Positions 11,629-21,903 of a stretch of 42,118 nucleotides of DNA are shown here, piece by piece. The translations under genes and the position numbers were made by a program. Under the pieces are notes generated by a model. That model was given only the letters and a program-made list of their open reading frames with translations, had not been told where the DNA came from and did not search any database. The DNA is taken from NCBI RefSeq assembly GCF_000220395.1, contig NW_004086415.1, positions 1 through 42,118 on the forward strand, given 5' to 3'. Source of the DNA: Ichthyophthirius multifiliis. Taxonomy: Eukaryota > Ciliophora > Oligohymenophorea > Hymenostomatida. Within the stretch, counting starts at the first letter, position 1; each line of letters begins with the position of its first letter.

Positions 11629-12680
11629 ATGTATTACTAATAACCACATATAATATTAATAAATGCATAAAAAAAACATAATAAAGAAACTATTTAAGAT
11701 GTATATTATAATGTTAAATACCGTTAAAAAATAAATGAAGAGAAAATTTAGAAAATAAGAGAATTAAATATAAAATATGGATATAAAAATTTATTGGTTA
11801 ATAAAAAAGAGTCTAAAAAAAACATTAGAAATAATAAATTAAATAATAGAAATTAAAGTTTACACATACCAATTGATTATTAATAAAACGAATTTTAAAA
11901 ATATTAAAATATTAATAAAAAACTATAAATAGAAGAAGAATAAGAACTCATTAAGCTTGAAAAAGAATTATAATAAATTTTATATTAAATAAAAATACAA
12001 TAAAATAAAATTTCGATATTAGATAAAATTCATAACCATGTTTTACATGAAGAATAAAATAAAAAAAAGAAATTATTTTTGGACAAAGAATAAGTGGTAA
12101 ATAAGCTAACGATTATACACATCCATAAAATAATTAAGAGTAAAAAACATCAATAAAAGTATTATATTTTTAATATATTAATATTAAATTTATATGTATT
12201 TGTAATTAATATATATAAATTTTTTAATGTAAATACTTGATTATAAATATGTCTATTTTTATATATATTTAGATAAATTAATATCCAGGAGGAAATAGTT
12301 AAGCAAAAATTGGAGATGGATATAATTTTTTTACAGATAAAAAAAATGCTAAGTATTTATTATAAAACTAAAGTATTAATATTTTAGCAGGAAAGCATAT
12401 AGTAGAATAACCTGTAATGAAATATCAATAATAAGTTTCAAACTAATTAATGTCTTCGAATATTTAAATAAATTAAAATAATAATGATTCAATAAATAAA
12501 TAATAATCAAAAATTTAGTAAAGTTATGATATTATTACGCATTAAAATTTAAATAATATAAGGAATAATATTCAATATAATGAAAATATAAATCACTAAT
12601 AACCTTATTTATAAAATAAAAAATTTTATTATTAAAATGAATTTGAATTAAATATAAGAAATTTAAATTTGAGAAAATGA
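11629..12680 (+). CDS. Charged Gln/Lys-rich protein, family not recognised
   Basis: The reading opens at ATG 11629 (MYYQQPHIILINAQ) and continues through charged, probably helical sequence (EEEQELIKLEKELQQIL, HVLHEEQNKKKK). A phase-0 intron at 12097-12272 (GTAAATAAGC to TATTTAG, 176 nt) joins LDKEQV to INQYPGGNSQAKIGDGYNFF and leaves exactly 291 codons before TGA 12678-12680. An alternative intron, 12140-12288, also closes in frame, so the join is not settled. The second exon carries NAKYLLQNQSINILAGKH and a polar tail. The PGGNSQAKIGDGY segment is the most distinctive part. No function is assigned. Confidence 0.55.
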
Positions 12681-13319
12681 TTTTTTTTATATTTATAATT
12701 AAGGAAAATTATATATTTTACATAATATTTATTTTTCAAATTATATGGTATTAAATTTTTATTATTATATAAAAAGTAAAGTTTTTTTTTAATAAAAATT
12801 TCTTTAATTTAAAAAGATTATTTTTACATATATTGTATAATTTCTAACTTTAATTAAAAAATAAAATAAAAATATGGATTTTTTTTAAAAAAGAAGATAT
12901 AATATTAATAATATACTTATATAAAATAAATAAATAATTATTTCTTATGCCTTGAAATCATATTTAATTAAAAAATAATGTATTTATATATTAAAGAATC
13001 AATAATAATATAATTAAAATGTTAGTTTAATGCATTAAAATATTTTTAAAAATTATCATTTTTTACAAAAATAAAATTAATTAATATTAAGAGATAGCGT
13101 AATAAATGTTCTATCAAATTTAATTATATAATGACGCACCATAATTCATTATTTAATTATAAAATAATTTATGTAAAAAATAAAAAAATATATTATAATA
13201 CGCATATGTTTGTCGCTTAAATACAAAATAAATAAAAAATATTAGAATTATTATATTTCCTATTAAAATTAAAAAAAAAGATATACCTAACATTCAAGAA
13301 AAAAAAAAAAATACAAAAA
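12681..13319. other. 5' flank of the isocitrate lyase gene
   Basis: AT-rich spacer of about 640 nt between two plus-strand genes. Slightly G/C-containing patches near 13,090-13,210 do not form a coding frame that I can support. Confidence 0.5.
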
Positions 13320-14907
13320 ATGGATTCAGAATCATAAATATTAGCATAAATAGAATCTGAAATATAAAAATGGTGGGATACCCCTAGATACACAGGAGTA
13401 AAGCGTCCCTACACTGCTAGATAAGTAGCTAGTCTTCGTCCTTCCATCCATATAGAATATCCTTCAAACATCTAAGCTAAAAAAATGTGGAGGCTATTAA
13501 AAGATGCCCAACTTACCGGTAATTTCCATATGACATATGGAGCTTTAGACCCTATTTAGGTTATTAATCTTTCCAAATATCTCAAGACTGTATACGTTTC
13601 TGGATGGTAATGTTCCGTATCAGCCTCTACTACTAATGAACCTGGTCCTGATTTTGCTGATTATCCTGCTGATACAGTACCAAATAAAGTCGATTAATTA
13701 TTCAAAGCTTAATTAAATTAAGATAAAATTTAAAATTAAGAAAGATCTTCCATGACGCCTGAATAAAGGGCTAAAAAACCCAGAGTTGATTACTTAGCTC
13801 CATTATTAGCTGATGCTGATGCCGGATTTGGAGGTCTTACATCAACCATGAAGTTAATCAAACTTTTCATCTAAGCAGGTGCTGCAGGTATCCATATTGA
13901 AGATTAAAGACCCGGTAATAAGAAATGCGGACACATGGGTGGAAAAGTAATAGTTTCTTGCCGTGAACACGTCAATAGATTAATTGCTTGCAGATTATAA
14001 GCCGATATTATGGGTACTGAATTGATAATTTTAGCCAGAACTGATGCATTGGGTGCTAAATTAATTGATTCTAATATAGATCCTATTGATTAACCTTATA
14101 TTTTGGGTATTTGTGATGATGGAAAAGAAAGATCTTTCCCTGAAGCTGGTTTATAATAGATTAAAAAATAATTTTAAGGAGCATAAAGAGATTAAATATC
14201 CTAATAATGGATGTCTAAATGCTACACTATGAGTTATTAATAGGCTATTTAATATGCTAAAACATTAGGATTTTCTTTCTAATTTGATTGGGAAACTAAT
14301 AGATCTAGTGAAGGATTCTACAATATTGAAGGATCTCCTGAATTATGTGCTGCAAGAGCTAATGAATATCTGAAATATGCAGATATGGTTTGGATGGAAA
14401 CTCCAACTCCTACTATTGAAACTGCCACTAAATTCGCTAGTTTAGTCAAAAAAGTACACCCTAATAAACTTTTGGCTTATAATTTATCCCCTTCATTTAA
14501 TTGGAGTGCTTTTGGAATGTCTAATGAATATATTTAAGGCTTCTGTGAATAATTAGGTAAATTAGGATATTCTTGGTAGTTTATAACATTGGCAGGATTT
14601 CATATGAATGCCTTAAAATCAGAATAATTGTCAAAAGATTTAGCTTAAAGACATATGTTGGCTTATGTTGAAACTGTCTAAAGAGAAGAAGAGAAGCATA
14701 AAGTTGATTAATTAACACATTAGAAGTAATTATATTATTAATTAATAATTATGAAAAATATTTAAAATATTTTAAATATTTATTTATTTATTAAGATGGT
14801 CAGGTGTAAATTATGTAGATGAATGCTTAACACTTATTTAACCTGATAGTAAAACTTTAGCAAATTCTATAGAATCTACTGAAAATTAATTCAGTAAAAA
14901 TCATTGA
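13320..14907 (+). CDS. ICL1: Isocitrate lyase
   Basis: This enzyme cleaves isocitrate to glyoxylate and succinate in the glyoxylate cycle, which lets the cell build sugar from fat or acetate. ATG 13320 opens MDSESQILAQIESEIQKWW. One 70-nt intron (14726-14795) joins HQKW to [10 protein letters not shown], and TGA lies at 14905-14907. The spliced length is exactly 505 residues, within the eukaryotic range. Diagnostic blocks are present: [22 protein letters not shown], split here as WRLLKDAQ and [30 protein letters not shown] at 201-205 with the catalytic Cys 203; [30 protein letters not shown]; and [10 protein letters not shown]. The Gln of HIEDQ, invariant in the family, is a TAA codon here. 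The C-terminus ends FSKNH, which is not a canonical peroxisomal SKL signal. Base composition is less AT-biased than that of neighbours, which fits strong expression. Confidence 0.98.
14726..14795 (+). other. 70-nt intron of the isocitrate lyase gene
   Basis: It begins GTAATTATAT and ends TTATTAAG. Removal in phase 2 rebuilds a Lys codon before Trp-Ser-Gly-Val-Asn-Tyr, a conserved stretch near the end of isocitrate lyases. Confidence 0.85.
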
Positions 14908-15360
14908 TTAAAATTTAATATTTTATATTAATAAAAATAGTTATTAAATTTTATGTGAAAAATTATTTTTGAAATATGTATTTGTTATTTATTTTTAGAA
15001 ATATTATTTTAAAAAATAAATTAAAATTAAGAATTTTAATTTAATTAGAAAATAAATTAAATATATTAAAAAAAAAAAATCATTAATTTAAAAAATAAAT
15101 TAAATAAAAATAATATATTTTTTTTTTTAAATATTAAATTTTATACATTAAGCATTAAACATTTTGATTAAAATTCAATATTAAATTTAATTATATATGA
15201 AAAAAATAATAAAAAAAAAATTATTAAAATAACTATTAATTAAAAAATATATATATATATATAATATTTTTAAAATAATTATTTAAAAAAAAAATAGAAA
15301 AAAATTAAATATCATATTTATTATAAAAATTTATATAAAAATATAAAAATATATATAAAT

Positions 15361-15393
<33 letters not shown>

Positions 15394-15423
15394 TTTTTTT
15401 AATAATTTATCTATTTTTTTTTT
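14908..15423. other. Spacer between convergent genes
   Basis: The isocitrate lyase gene and the alveolin gene end towards each other here. The 516 nt are A/T runs and (TA)n with no frame. Both polyadenylation regions must lie here, but no distinct signal can be picked out in such sequence. Confidence 0.55.
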
Positions 15424-16280
15424 TCAATAATATTAGTTTCCTTTTAAAGCCAATTATACTTCTTCTGGTTAATATGTTCCAAGATATCTTTATCTTAGTA
15501 TATTATTATAAGGAACATATGTAGATTATGAAGCATATGCATTATTATTGTTATTAATATTATAAATATTTTATTATGATAATGGTATATAATATATTGG
15601 TTATTATTGTGTATATAATTATTAATTTTAATAACTATTCTAAATATATTCATAACTTGGTTATGTGATAATACTTAAAGGTTAATAATTTACATATTAG
15701 ACAGTCTAAATTTCAGGCTATATTACTTAAACTGCTGGTTATAATGTTTAGTATGTCGGTTATACAACTTAATATGTTGGTTGCAATATTTAGACTGCAG
15801 GTTCTACAACTTATACAGCCTATACAGGTAGTGTAACTTAAGATGTTATAAGTTATTATTAAACAACTGGTTAAGTAATTACTTATTATTATAATTCAGT
15901 TTAAGGTTTATGAACAATTTATTTTTCAACGGGAAGATATTCTATTCTTTCTTAGATTCTTTCTTAAGGGACATATTCAATATATCTATCTTAATATATT
16001 TAAGGAATATACTCAGTTTAATATTCAACAGCAAAATAATCAATGATTTTTTTTTCTTTCGGAACATATTCTATTCTTTATACAGGTTAATATTCTATTG
16101 TGGATTTTTCATATGGAACATATTCAATTCTAGATTCACCTTTTATGATTTCATGTATTCCTGTTTAAACTAAACCTGTCTATACTAATTAAGATTAATT
16201 TTTTATAGGGCTTATTAAAACTTATTATATATTTTTAACAGGTAATAATCTAGTTTTTTTTTTAAATTTATTAAGGCAAG

Positions 16281-16344
<64 letters not shown>

Positions 16345-16435
16345 TGTTTTAGTTCATAGGATCAGAAAATTAAGAAGTTTATTTTTAGTCTTATTAATTT
16401 TAAGATATTATTTATTTTTATTTATTTTATTCCAT
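15424..16435 (-). CDS. Alveolin (epiplasm / membrane-skeleton protein) with poly-Gln tract
   Basis: Alveolins form the protein mesh beneath the alveolar sacs of ciliates and apicomplexans. The frame opens at ATG 16433-16435 (MEQNKQKQIISQNQQDQK). A run of 20 TAA codons (poly-Gln) follows, then a 55-nt intron (16185-16239), then the alveolin repeat core: SRIEYVPYEKST, QRIEYVPKEKKIIDYFAVEY, TEYIPQIYQDRYIEYVP, ERIEYLPVEKQIVHKP. The Glu-Tyr-Val-Pro units with flanking charged residues are the family hallmark. The C-terminal half is a Val/Pro/Gln-rich series of short repeats (QPTYQVVQ, QPTYQTLQ, QPAVQVIQ), like the PQV regions of epiplasmins, and ends YQPEEVQLALKGNQYY. The stop is TGA at 15424-15426. 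It lies next to other cortex and cilium genes on the same strand. Confidence 0.9.
16185..16239 (-). other. 55-nt intron of the alveolin gene
   Basis: On the minus strand it begins GTTAAAAATA and ends CTTAATTAG. Removal in phase 1 joins the poly-Gln exon to the repeat core (QTGLVQTGIHEI). A 19-nt alternative ending at the first AAG is also in frame but is shorter than introns seen elsewhere here. Confidence 0.5.
16283..16342 (-). repeat. (TAA)20 trinucleotide tract coding for poly-Gln
   Basis: Twenty perfect TTA units on the plus strand read as TAA on the coding strand. In the ciliate code this gives 20 consecutive Gln, flanked by NK and NLPQQ. No CAA or CAG codon interrupts it, so it is a pure microsatellite inside an exon and is expected to vary in length. 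Confidence 0.85.
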
Positions 16436-16802
16436 TTTTTCATTATTTTATTTAACATAATCATTACTACTGTATTCCTATTTTTCTTACATTTTTTTCT
16501 TTAATTTTAGAGGTTTTATTTTTAATATTTTTATATTAATTAATAAATATTTATTTTATAAATATATTTATTTTTTAAATTATATCATAATAAAATCAAT
16601 AATATAAATAAATATAATTTTTAATTATATTTTTATAAAATAAAATTATGAAAAATATAATAATATAATCTATATATAATATTTAATATATATATAAATA
16701 TTATAATAAAATTAAATATAAAATAAATTATATTTATATAATTTTTTATATTTATATTTATTATTGTATTTATTTATTTAAATATAAAAATAATATACAA
16801 AT
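16436..16802. other. Spacer between two minus-strand genes
   Basis: AT-rich sequence upstream of the alveolin gene and downstream of the CCDC146 gene. No frame or repeat worth calling. Confidence 0.55.
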
Positions 16803-18730
16803 TCATATAACAACATCTTTAATTATCGGTTTCTTATAATACATATTCGCATTAATAATAACAGATGGCTTAAATGGTGCATATTATCCATAAGATTTTG
16901 GCAATCCCACATCATCTTAAGAGTCTATATATGAAACATATCTGTGTTAAGCTGTAGTTTTTGTAACAAAAGGTGGTATTTATTTTTCTATTTCATTTTT
17001 TTCTAGTCTTATTTTTCTTTCTTCATGATATTTTAATTAACTTCTTAGAATTTTTTAATATTCTAATTCACATTCTATTGTTGGTGGTTCTTTATTGTTT
17101 TCCTTTTCAATAGCTTCATTTACTATTTTTGCTAAATCTTCTCTTTCTTTTAATAGTTTTACTATTGTAGCTTAATATACTGATAGCTCTGCAATTGTAG
17201 ACATCATTTATCTAGTAATTTTCTTCATTTTAATTTCATAATTATTTAATTTTTCACTTGTTTCTAGTGTATTTTGTCTATTATTGACTAATTAATCCCT
17301 TAATTCATTCGAAATATTCGTTATTTCTTCTAATACTAGGTCTTTTTCAATTATTTATTCCTTTTTTTTATTTAATCTTTCATCTAATATTTATATTTTA
17401 GCTTCTAACTACTCATCATCTAAATCTTGTCCGCCTAAATCTCTCCATCTTTCTACATTTTCCGGATTTTCTAATTTCTAAGAAAGCTCAAAATAATATT
17501 TTTTATTTTAATTTAAATCTAATTTATATTACATTATTTATTAAGCCAATACAGGAACGGTTTAAATTTATTTTTAAACTAAATAAACTTGCCTTTATTT
17601 TTCTTATATATTTATATTTATCATACGTATATCATCTTCTTATTATTTAATTAGATTTTCGCCATTTATTATAATTTTTTCAAAAATATTCGATTTTTCA
17701 TAAAAAATACATAATTCATCATTTCTATCAATAAGCTAAATTCCCAAATAATTTCTCGCCTATTAACATAATTCGAATTTTCTAGTAACGGATTTAATTT
17801 ACATATCAAGCCCTTAAAAAATCATATTTAGTTTTTCAATTTCGCTTACATTTTAATCTACAAATTGCCTACTTGTTTTTCTTTTATATTAAAATCTATT
17901 TAATTAAAAGTTTTGCCTATCTCTTAAATTTATTTAAACCTTTAAAGAAATTTCAAATTAAACCTTACTCTATTCTTTCTCTAAAGCCTCATTTTTTAAT
18001 ATTTCGATTTCATTTTGAGTAATTTTAATTCTTTCCTTTAATTCGGCTAAGTTCTAAAAAGAATTCTGTATCATAATTACAAACGTATTTCTTGACTTTT
18101 TTGCTTCTTCGTAGAGTTCTTTTATTCCATTTAATTAAATTTGTTCTTCTTAATATCTTTTAGATAAATTAATTATAGTTAATTCTAACATTTTTAATTC
18201 CTCTCGAGATTGTCTGACTTCAAAACACGCTTAAGAGGCTTTTCTAGACATAGATTCTCTTAAATTTGTAAGGTTTTTTATTTTCTTTAAAGTAAATTAT
18301 TCCAATTATCTTTAAGTTTAAAATTAAGTTTCTAGTTCTCTTATTTATTACTCAATATAAGCTTTTTATTAGTTTTTATCAGTAAATAATTTTCTTATTT
18401 AAATGACTTTATATTAAATTAATTTATTGCCAATTCCAATATTTTCTTAATTATCTTAAAGTTATGTAATTTCACAATTTATTTATTGTTTTAACCTTTG
18501 TATTTTATCAATTGATATTTCTATTTCATATATTTTATCTTTTATTAATTTAATTAATTTCTCTTCAAGTTTATATTCGTATTTTATTAATTCTATTTAT
18601 TTTCTTAAAGTGACATCTAAATCTTAAATACGTTAATTTTCTCTTTTTTATTAATCCAATTCAATTTAATTTGTATAACTTAAACTATTTAATAAAATAA
18701 TAATTATTTTAGAAAAAGAAAAAATGTAAA

Positions 18731-18780
<50 letters not shown>

Positions 18781-19099
18781 TTTATATATAATTTTTTTTA
18801 TCACCTTTATTGAATTTCGATTTTCGTTTTTAATCTTTTTATTTCATCTTTAAATTATTTAATTGTTAATTTTTCCTATTAAATGAATGTTAATTCATCT
18901 ATATTTTTTGTATTAATTTCACCTTCTTTAAAATTTAAATTTTAAATCTCTTATTATTATTCTAATATTTATTTATTTATTTTTTAAATATCCTCTTAAA
19001 ATTATTCTAAATCTTTTTGCATTAATCTAATAGCTGAAGCAATTATATCTTATTTTTTTTACAACCTTATAGGTTCATATTTAAGCTTAAAAAGAATTC

Positions 19100-19130
<31 letters not shown>

Positions 19131-19799
19131 AATATCATACTTCGTTTATTTAATTATTCTTATTAGTTATTTCAATTATTAAATCATTATTTTCTTTTTC
19201 ATAAATACCAATTTTATTTTTTTATTCATTTAAATATTTTTTTTCATTTTCAATACTGCTTACTTTTTTAGAAATTTCATCTTTTAATTTTTCTAATTAT
19301 TACTTTAAATTATTTTCTAACTCTTGCGTTTTAAATCTTATATTTTTTTCATCTTCTTATATATCACTTTCCTTTATTTTTATTAATACTTAATATTAAT
19401 TTATAAAAATACTTTTTCTAATAAAATAGCTTAAATTTTATTTAATTCATTATTCTATTAATCTAAACTTTTCTTAAGACATTCCTCTTCTTATTCATGT
19501 ATTTTACATTATATTTAAGTATTTTTTAACTTATCTTGTACCAAATCTTAAGCATGACTTTATATTTCTAATTATTCTTTTGCACATATTATATTTGCTT
19601 ATACTTTTTTTAATATTACTGGATATTATTTCTAATTTTTAAATGAATTTGATATTAGATTATGTAAATTTTCAAACTTTTATTTATAAATATCATGTTA
19701 TTCTATATTTATTTTTTCTGATTTTAATAATGCTGCGAGAATTTTAAATGCTAAATTTCCTTATAGACTATTTATTTATTAATCTTATTAAAAAGACAT
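16803..19799 (-). CDS. CCDC146: CCDC146/MBO2 homologue, ciliary-centriolar coiled-coil protein
   Basis: The frame opens at ATG 19797-19799 (MSFQQDQQINSLQGNLAFKI) and ends at TGA 16803-16805. It is almost entirely coiled coil, rich in Lys, Glu, Gln, Leu and Asn (SHAQDLVQDKLKNTQIQ, QEEECLKKSLDQQNNEL). Several short introns are seen, near 19390-19430, 19090-19142 and 18712-18798; the last holds a (TA)n tract. The identification rests on the C-terminus: HRYVSYIDSQDDVGLPKSYG, then APFKPS, then YKKPIIKDVVI at the very end. CCDC146 and Chlamydomonas MBO2 end with an equivalent PYGALAPFKP block and a KPVIKP-type terminus. The size, roughly 950 residues, fits the family. These proteins sit on centrioles and axonemal microtubules and are needed for normal ciliary beating. 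Exon borders in the middle are approximate. Confidence 0.8.
18733..18777. repeat. (AT)n tract in an intron of the CCDC146 gene
   Basis: About 22 AT units lie between two coding exons of the minus-strand gene. The position fits an intron rather than an exon, because the flanking readings lack Ile-Tyr runs. Confidence 0.7.
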
Positions 19800-20151
19800 T
19801 TTTTTAATTGTGTTTATTTATAAAAAAAAAAAAAAATTATAAAATAAAAATAAAATTTAATATTTTATAAAATATATTATATAAAACAAAAAAAACGTAA
19901 AAATTTATAAAATAATAAAATTATAAAATAAAATATATAATAAAAAAAATAAAAAAAAATGTATATATATATATATATATATATTAATAAATATTTATAT
20001 TTATATTTATATAAATATAATAATATAATTATATTATATTTATATAATATTTAAACTTATTCTCTTATTAAATAAAAATTAATTTTTATACAACACTTAT
20101 TTCTAATTTATTTTATTTTAATTCGTCATATATATAAAATATCTAAAAAAT
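19800..20151. other. Divergent promoter region
   Basis: About 350 nt of A/T runs separate the start of the CCDC146 gene (minus) from the start of the M20 hydrolase gene (plus). Both 5' flanks share this gap. No discrete element stands out. Confidence 0.5.
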
Positions 20152-20950
20152 ATGGACACCTAAAACCTCCATCCTGAAGTTCTTAAAATCAAAGACTTTA
20201 TAATCAATATTCGTCGTTAAATCCACTAATATCCCGAACTAGCATATGAAGAGCATTAAACTTCCGACTTAATAAAATCCCATTTAATCGAATTTGGTTA
20301 CTAAGTAATTCCAAATGTAGGAAAAACCGGTCTTGTAGGCATACTAAAAGGTGAAAAGTAAGGTCCATGTTATCTTTTAAGAGCCGACATGGATGCTCTT
20401 CTTGTCCAAGAGAATTCCGGTGATCCATATTCTAGTAAAATTCCAGGAAAACATCACGCATGTGGCCACGATGGTCACGTAGCAATGTTATTAGGTCTTG
20501 CTAAGATAATAAAAGACTGGCATAAAAAAATACACGGTACTGTGAAATTATGTTTTTAGCCTGCTGAAGAAGGCGGAGCTGGTGCTAAAAAAATGATTGA
20601 AGATCCAAAATATCCTGTTTTAGAAAATCCTAGTGTAGATATGTGTTTTGGAATACATCTATTAAATAATTACTACCCAGGAACTATTATTTCATGTTCA
20701 GGTCCCATAACAGGAAATTCAGATAGGTTTTAAATTAATATTTAAGGCTTAGGAGGTCATGGTTCATTGCCAAATTAATGTAAAGACGCATTAGTTATTG
20801 GATGTCAATTAGTATGTAATTTTTAAACGATTATAAGTAGAAATGTATTTCCTGGAGAACAAGCTACTATTTGTGTAGGCAAAATTACCTCAGGAAGTGG
20901 TGGAGGTAATATAATAGCTTCTGATTGTGAGATTATAGGTGAAAAAAAAT

Positions 20951-20999
<49 letters not shown>

Positions 21000-21444
21000 T
21001 ATATTTATTTTTTTAATAAAAGGTGGATTTAGAAGTAATAATAAAAAGGCAAGAAGTTTATTAATAAAAAGAATGTAAGATATATGTAATGGATTAGCTA
21101 TAGCGTATGAATGTTAAATAAAATTCGAATACTAACTTCTGTATGATGTTGTAGTAAACGATTAAAAGGCTTTTAATATAATAGAAAAGACTGCAAAAAA
21201 AGTAGTTGGTGAAAAAAATTTTATATATAATAATTTTGGTCTTGCAGGGGAAGATTTTACTTTTTTTTCTTAAAAAGTACCTAGTGGATTTTTAATGGTT
21301 GGAAGCGCACCTGAAAATAGTATTTAAGAAGAAAAGGTACTTAGGCCTCATCATTCGCCTTTTTTTACTATAGACGAGAAAAGTATTTTAATAGGAACCT
21401 CTTTTTGGGTTTAATTTATTGAAGATTAGATGGTTAATATATGA
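20152..21444 (+). CDS. M20-family amidohydrolase (IAA-amino acid / hippurate hydrolase type)
   Basis: A zinc-dependent hydrolase that cleaves N-acyl amino acids or short peptides. ATG 20152 opens [20 protein letters not shown]. One 84-nt intron (20939-21022) splits a Gly codon, and TGA lies at 21442-21444, giving exactly 402 residues, a typical M20 length. Motifs in order: [38 protein letters not shown] (metal ligand region), HHACGHDGH at 101-109 (Cys/His metal ligands), [14 protein letters not shown] (catalytic Glu), FGIHL, the dimerisation insert GGHGSLP, and [10 protein letters not shown] plus [12 protein letters not shown] near the end. All expected ligands are visible, so it should be active. 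There is no signal peptide, so it is probably cytosolic. The true substrate cannot be told; IAA conjugates are merely the family name. The base composition is less AT-biased in the first half. Confidence 0.95.
20939..21022 (+). other. 84-nt intron of the M20 hydrolase gene
   Basis: It begins GTGAAAAAAA, contains a long (TA)n tract and ends AATAAAAG. Removal in phase 1 rebuilds Gly and links the Cys-Glu-Ile-Ile-Gly end to Gly-Phe-Arg-Ser. Confidence 0.8.
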
Positions 21445-21524
21445 TTTTTAAATAAAATGGGTGTTTTTTTATACATATTTAATAATAAAAATAAAAAATT
21501 TAATATCTAAAAGATATTTTTGTT

Positions 21525-21836
21525 TCATTGTTAATTAATATATTTCTTTTTACTTGAAGTAACAGATAATTTAGAAATCAAGTCGTCATTTTATCTCTTC
21601 ACAAAATATGCTTTTATGGTCTTTTTTAAAGAAGATATATTAACCTCATTTTCATCTTCAAAAATATAAATATCCTAGCAAGATTCATGTATTAATTAAT
21701 ACGTACTTTCACTAATCATAATTCTATTTTATTATCCATTACTTTCCATTTTATTTGCAATTACAACATCAGGTCCATATATATCATATCTAACAACTCC
21801 TGTACCAACAACACCTCCAATTATTGAACCCTAATT

Positions 21837-21903
<67 letters not shown>

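Noticed and set aside
11462-11668. Minus-strand standard-code frame rich in Leu, Ile, Asn and Tyr
   Set aside because: It overlaps the start of the plus-strand gene at 11,629 and consists of residues expected from A/T runs. It has no motif and uses the wrong code.
16283-16342. TTA repeat as a simple non-coding microsatellite
   Set aside because: The frame on both sides is continuous and gene-like, and TAA is Gln in this code, so it is coding.
20204-20428. Minus-strand frame inside the M20 hydrolase gene
   Set aside because: It is antisense to strongly conserved metal-ligand motifs and is open only because that exon is less AT-rich.
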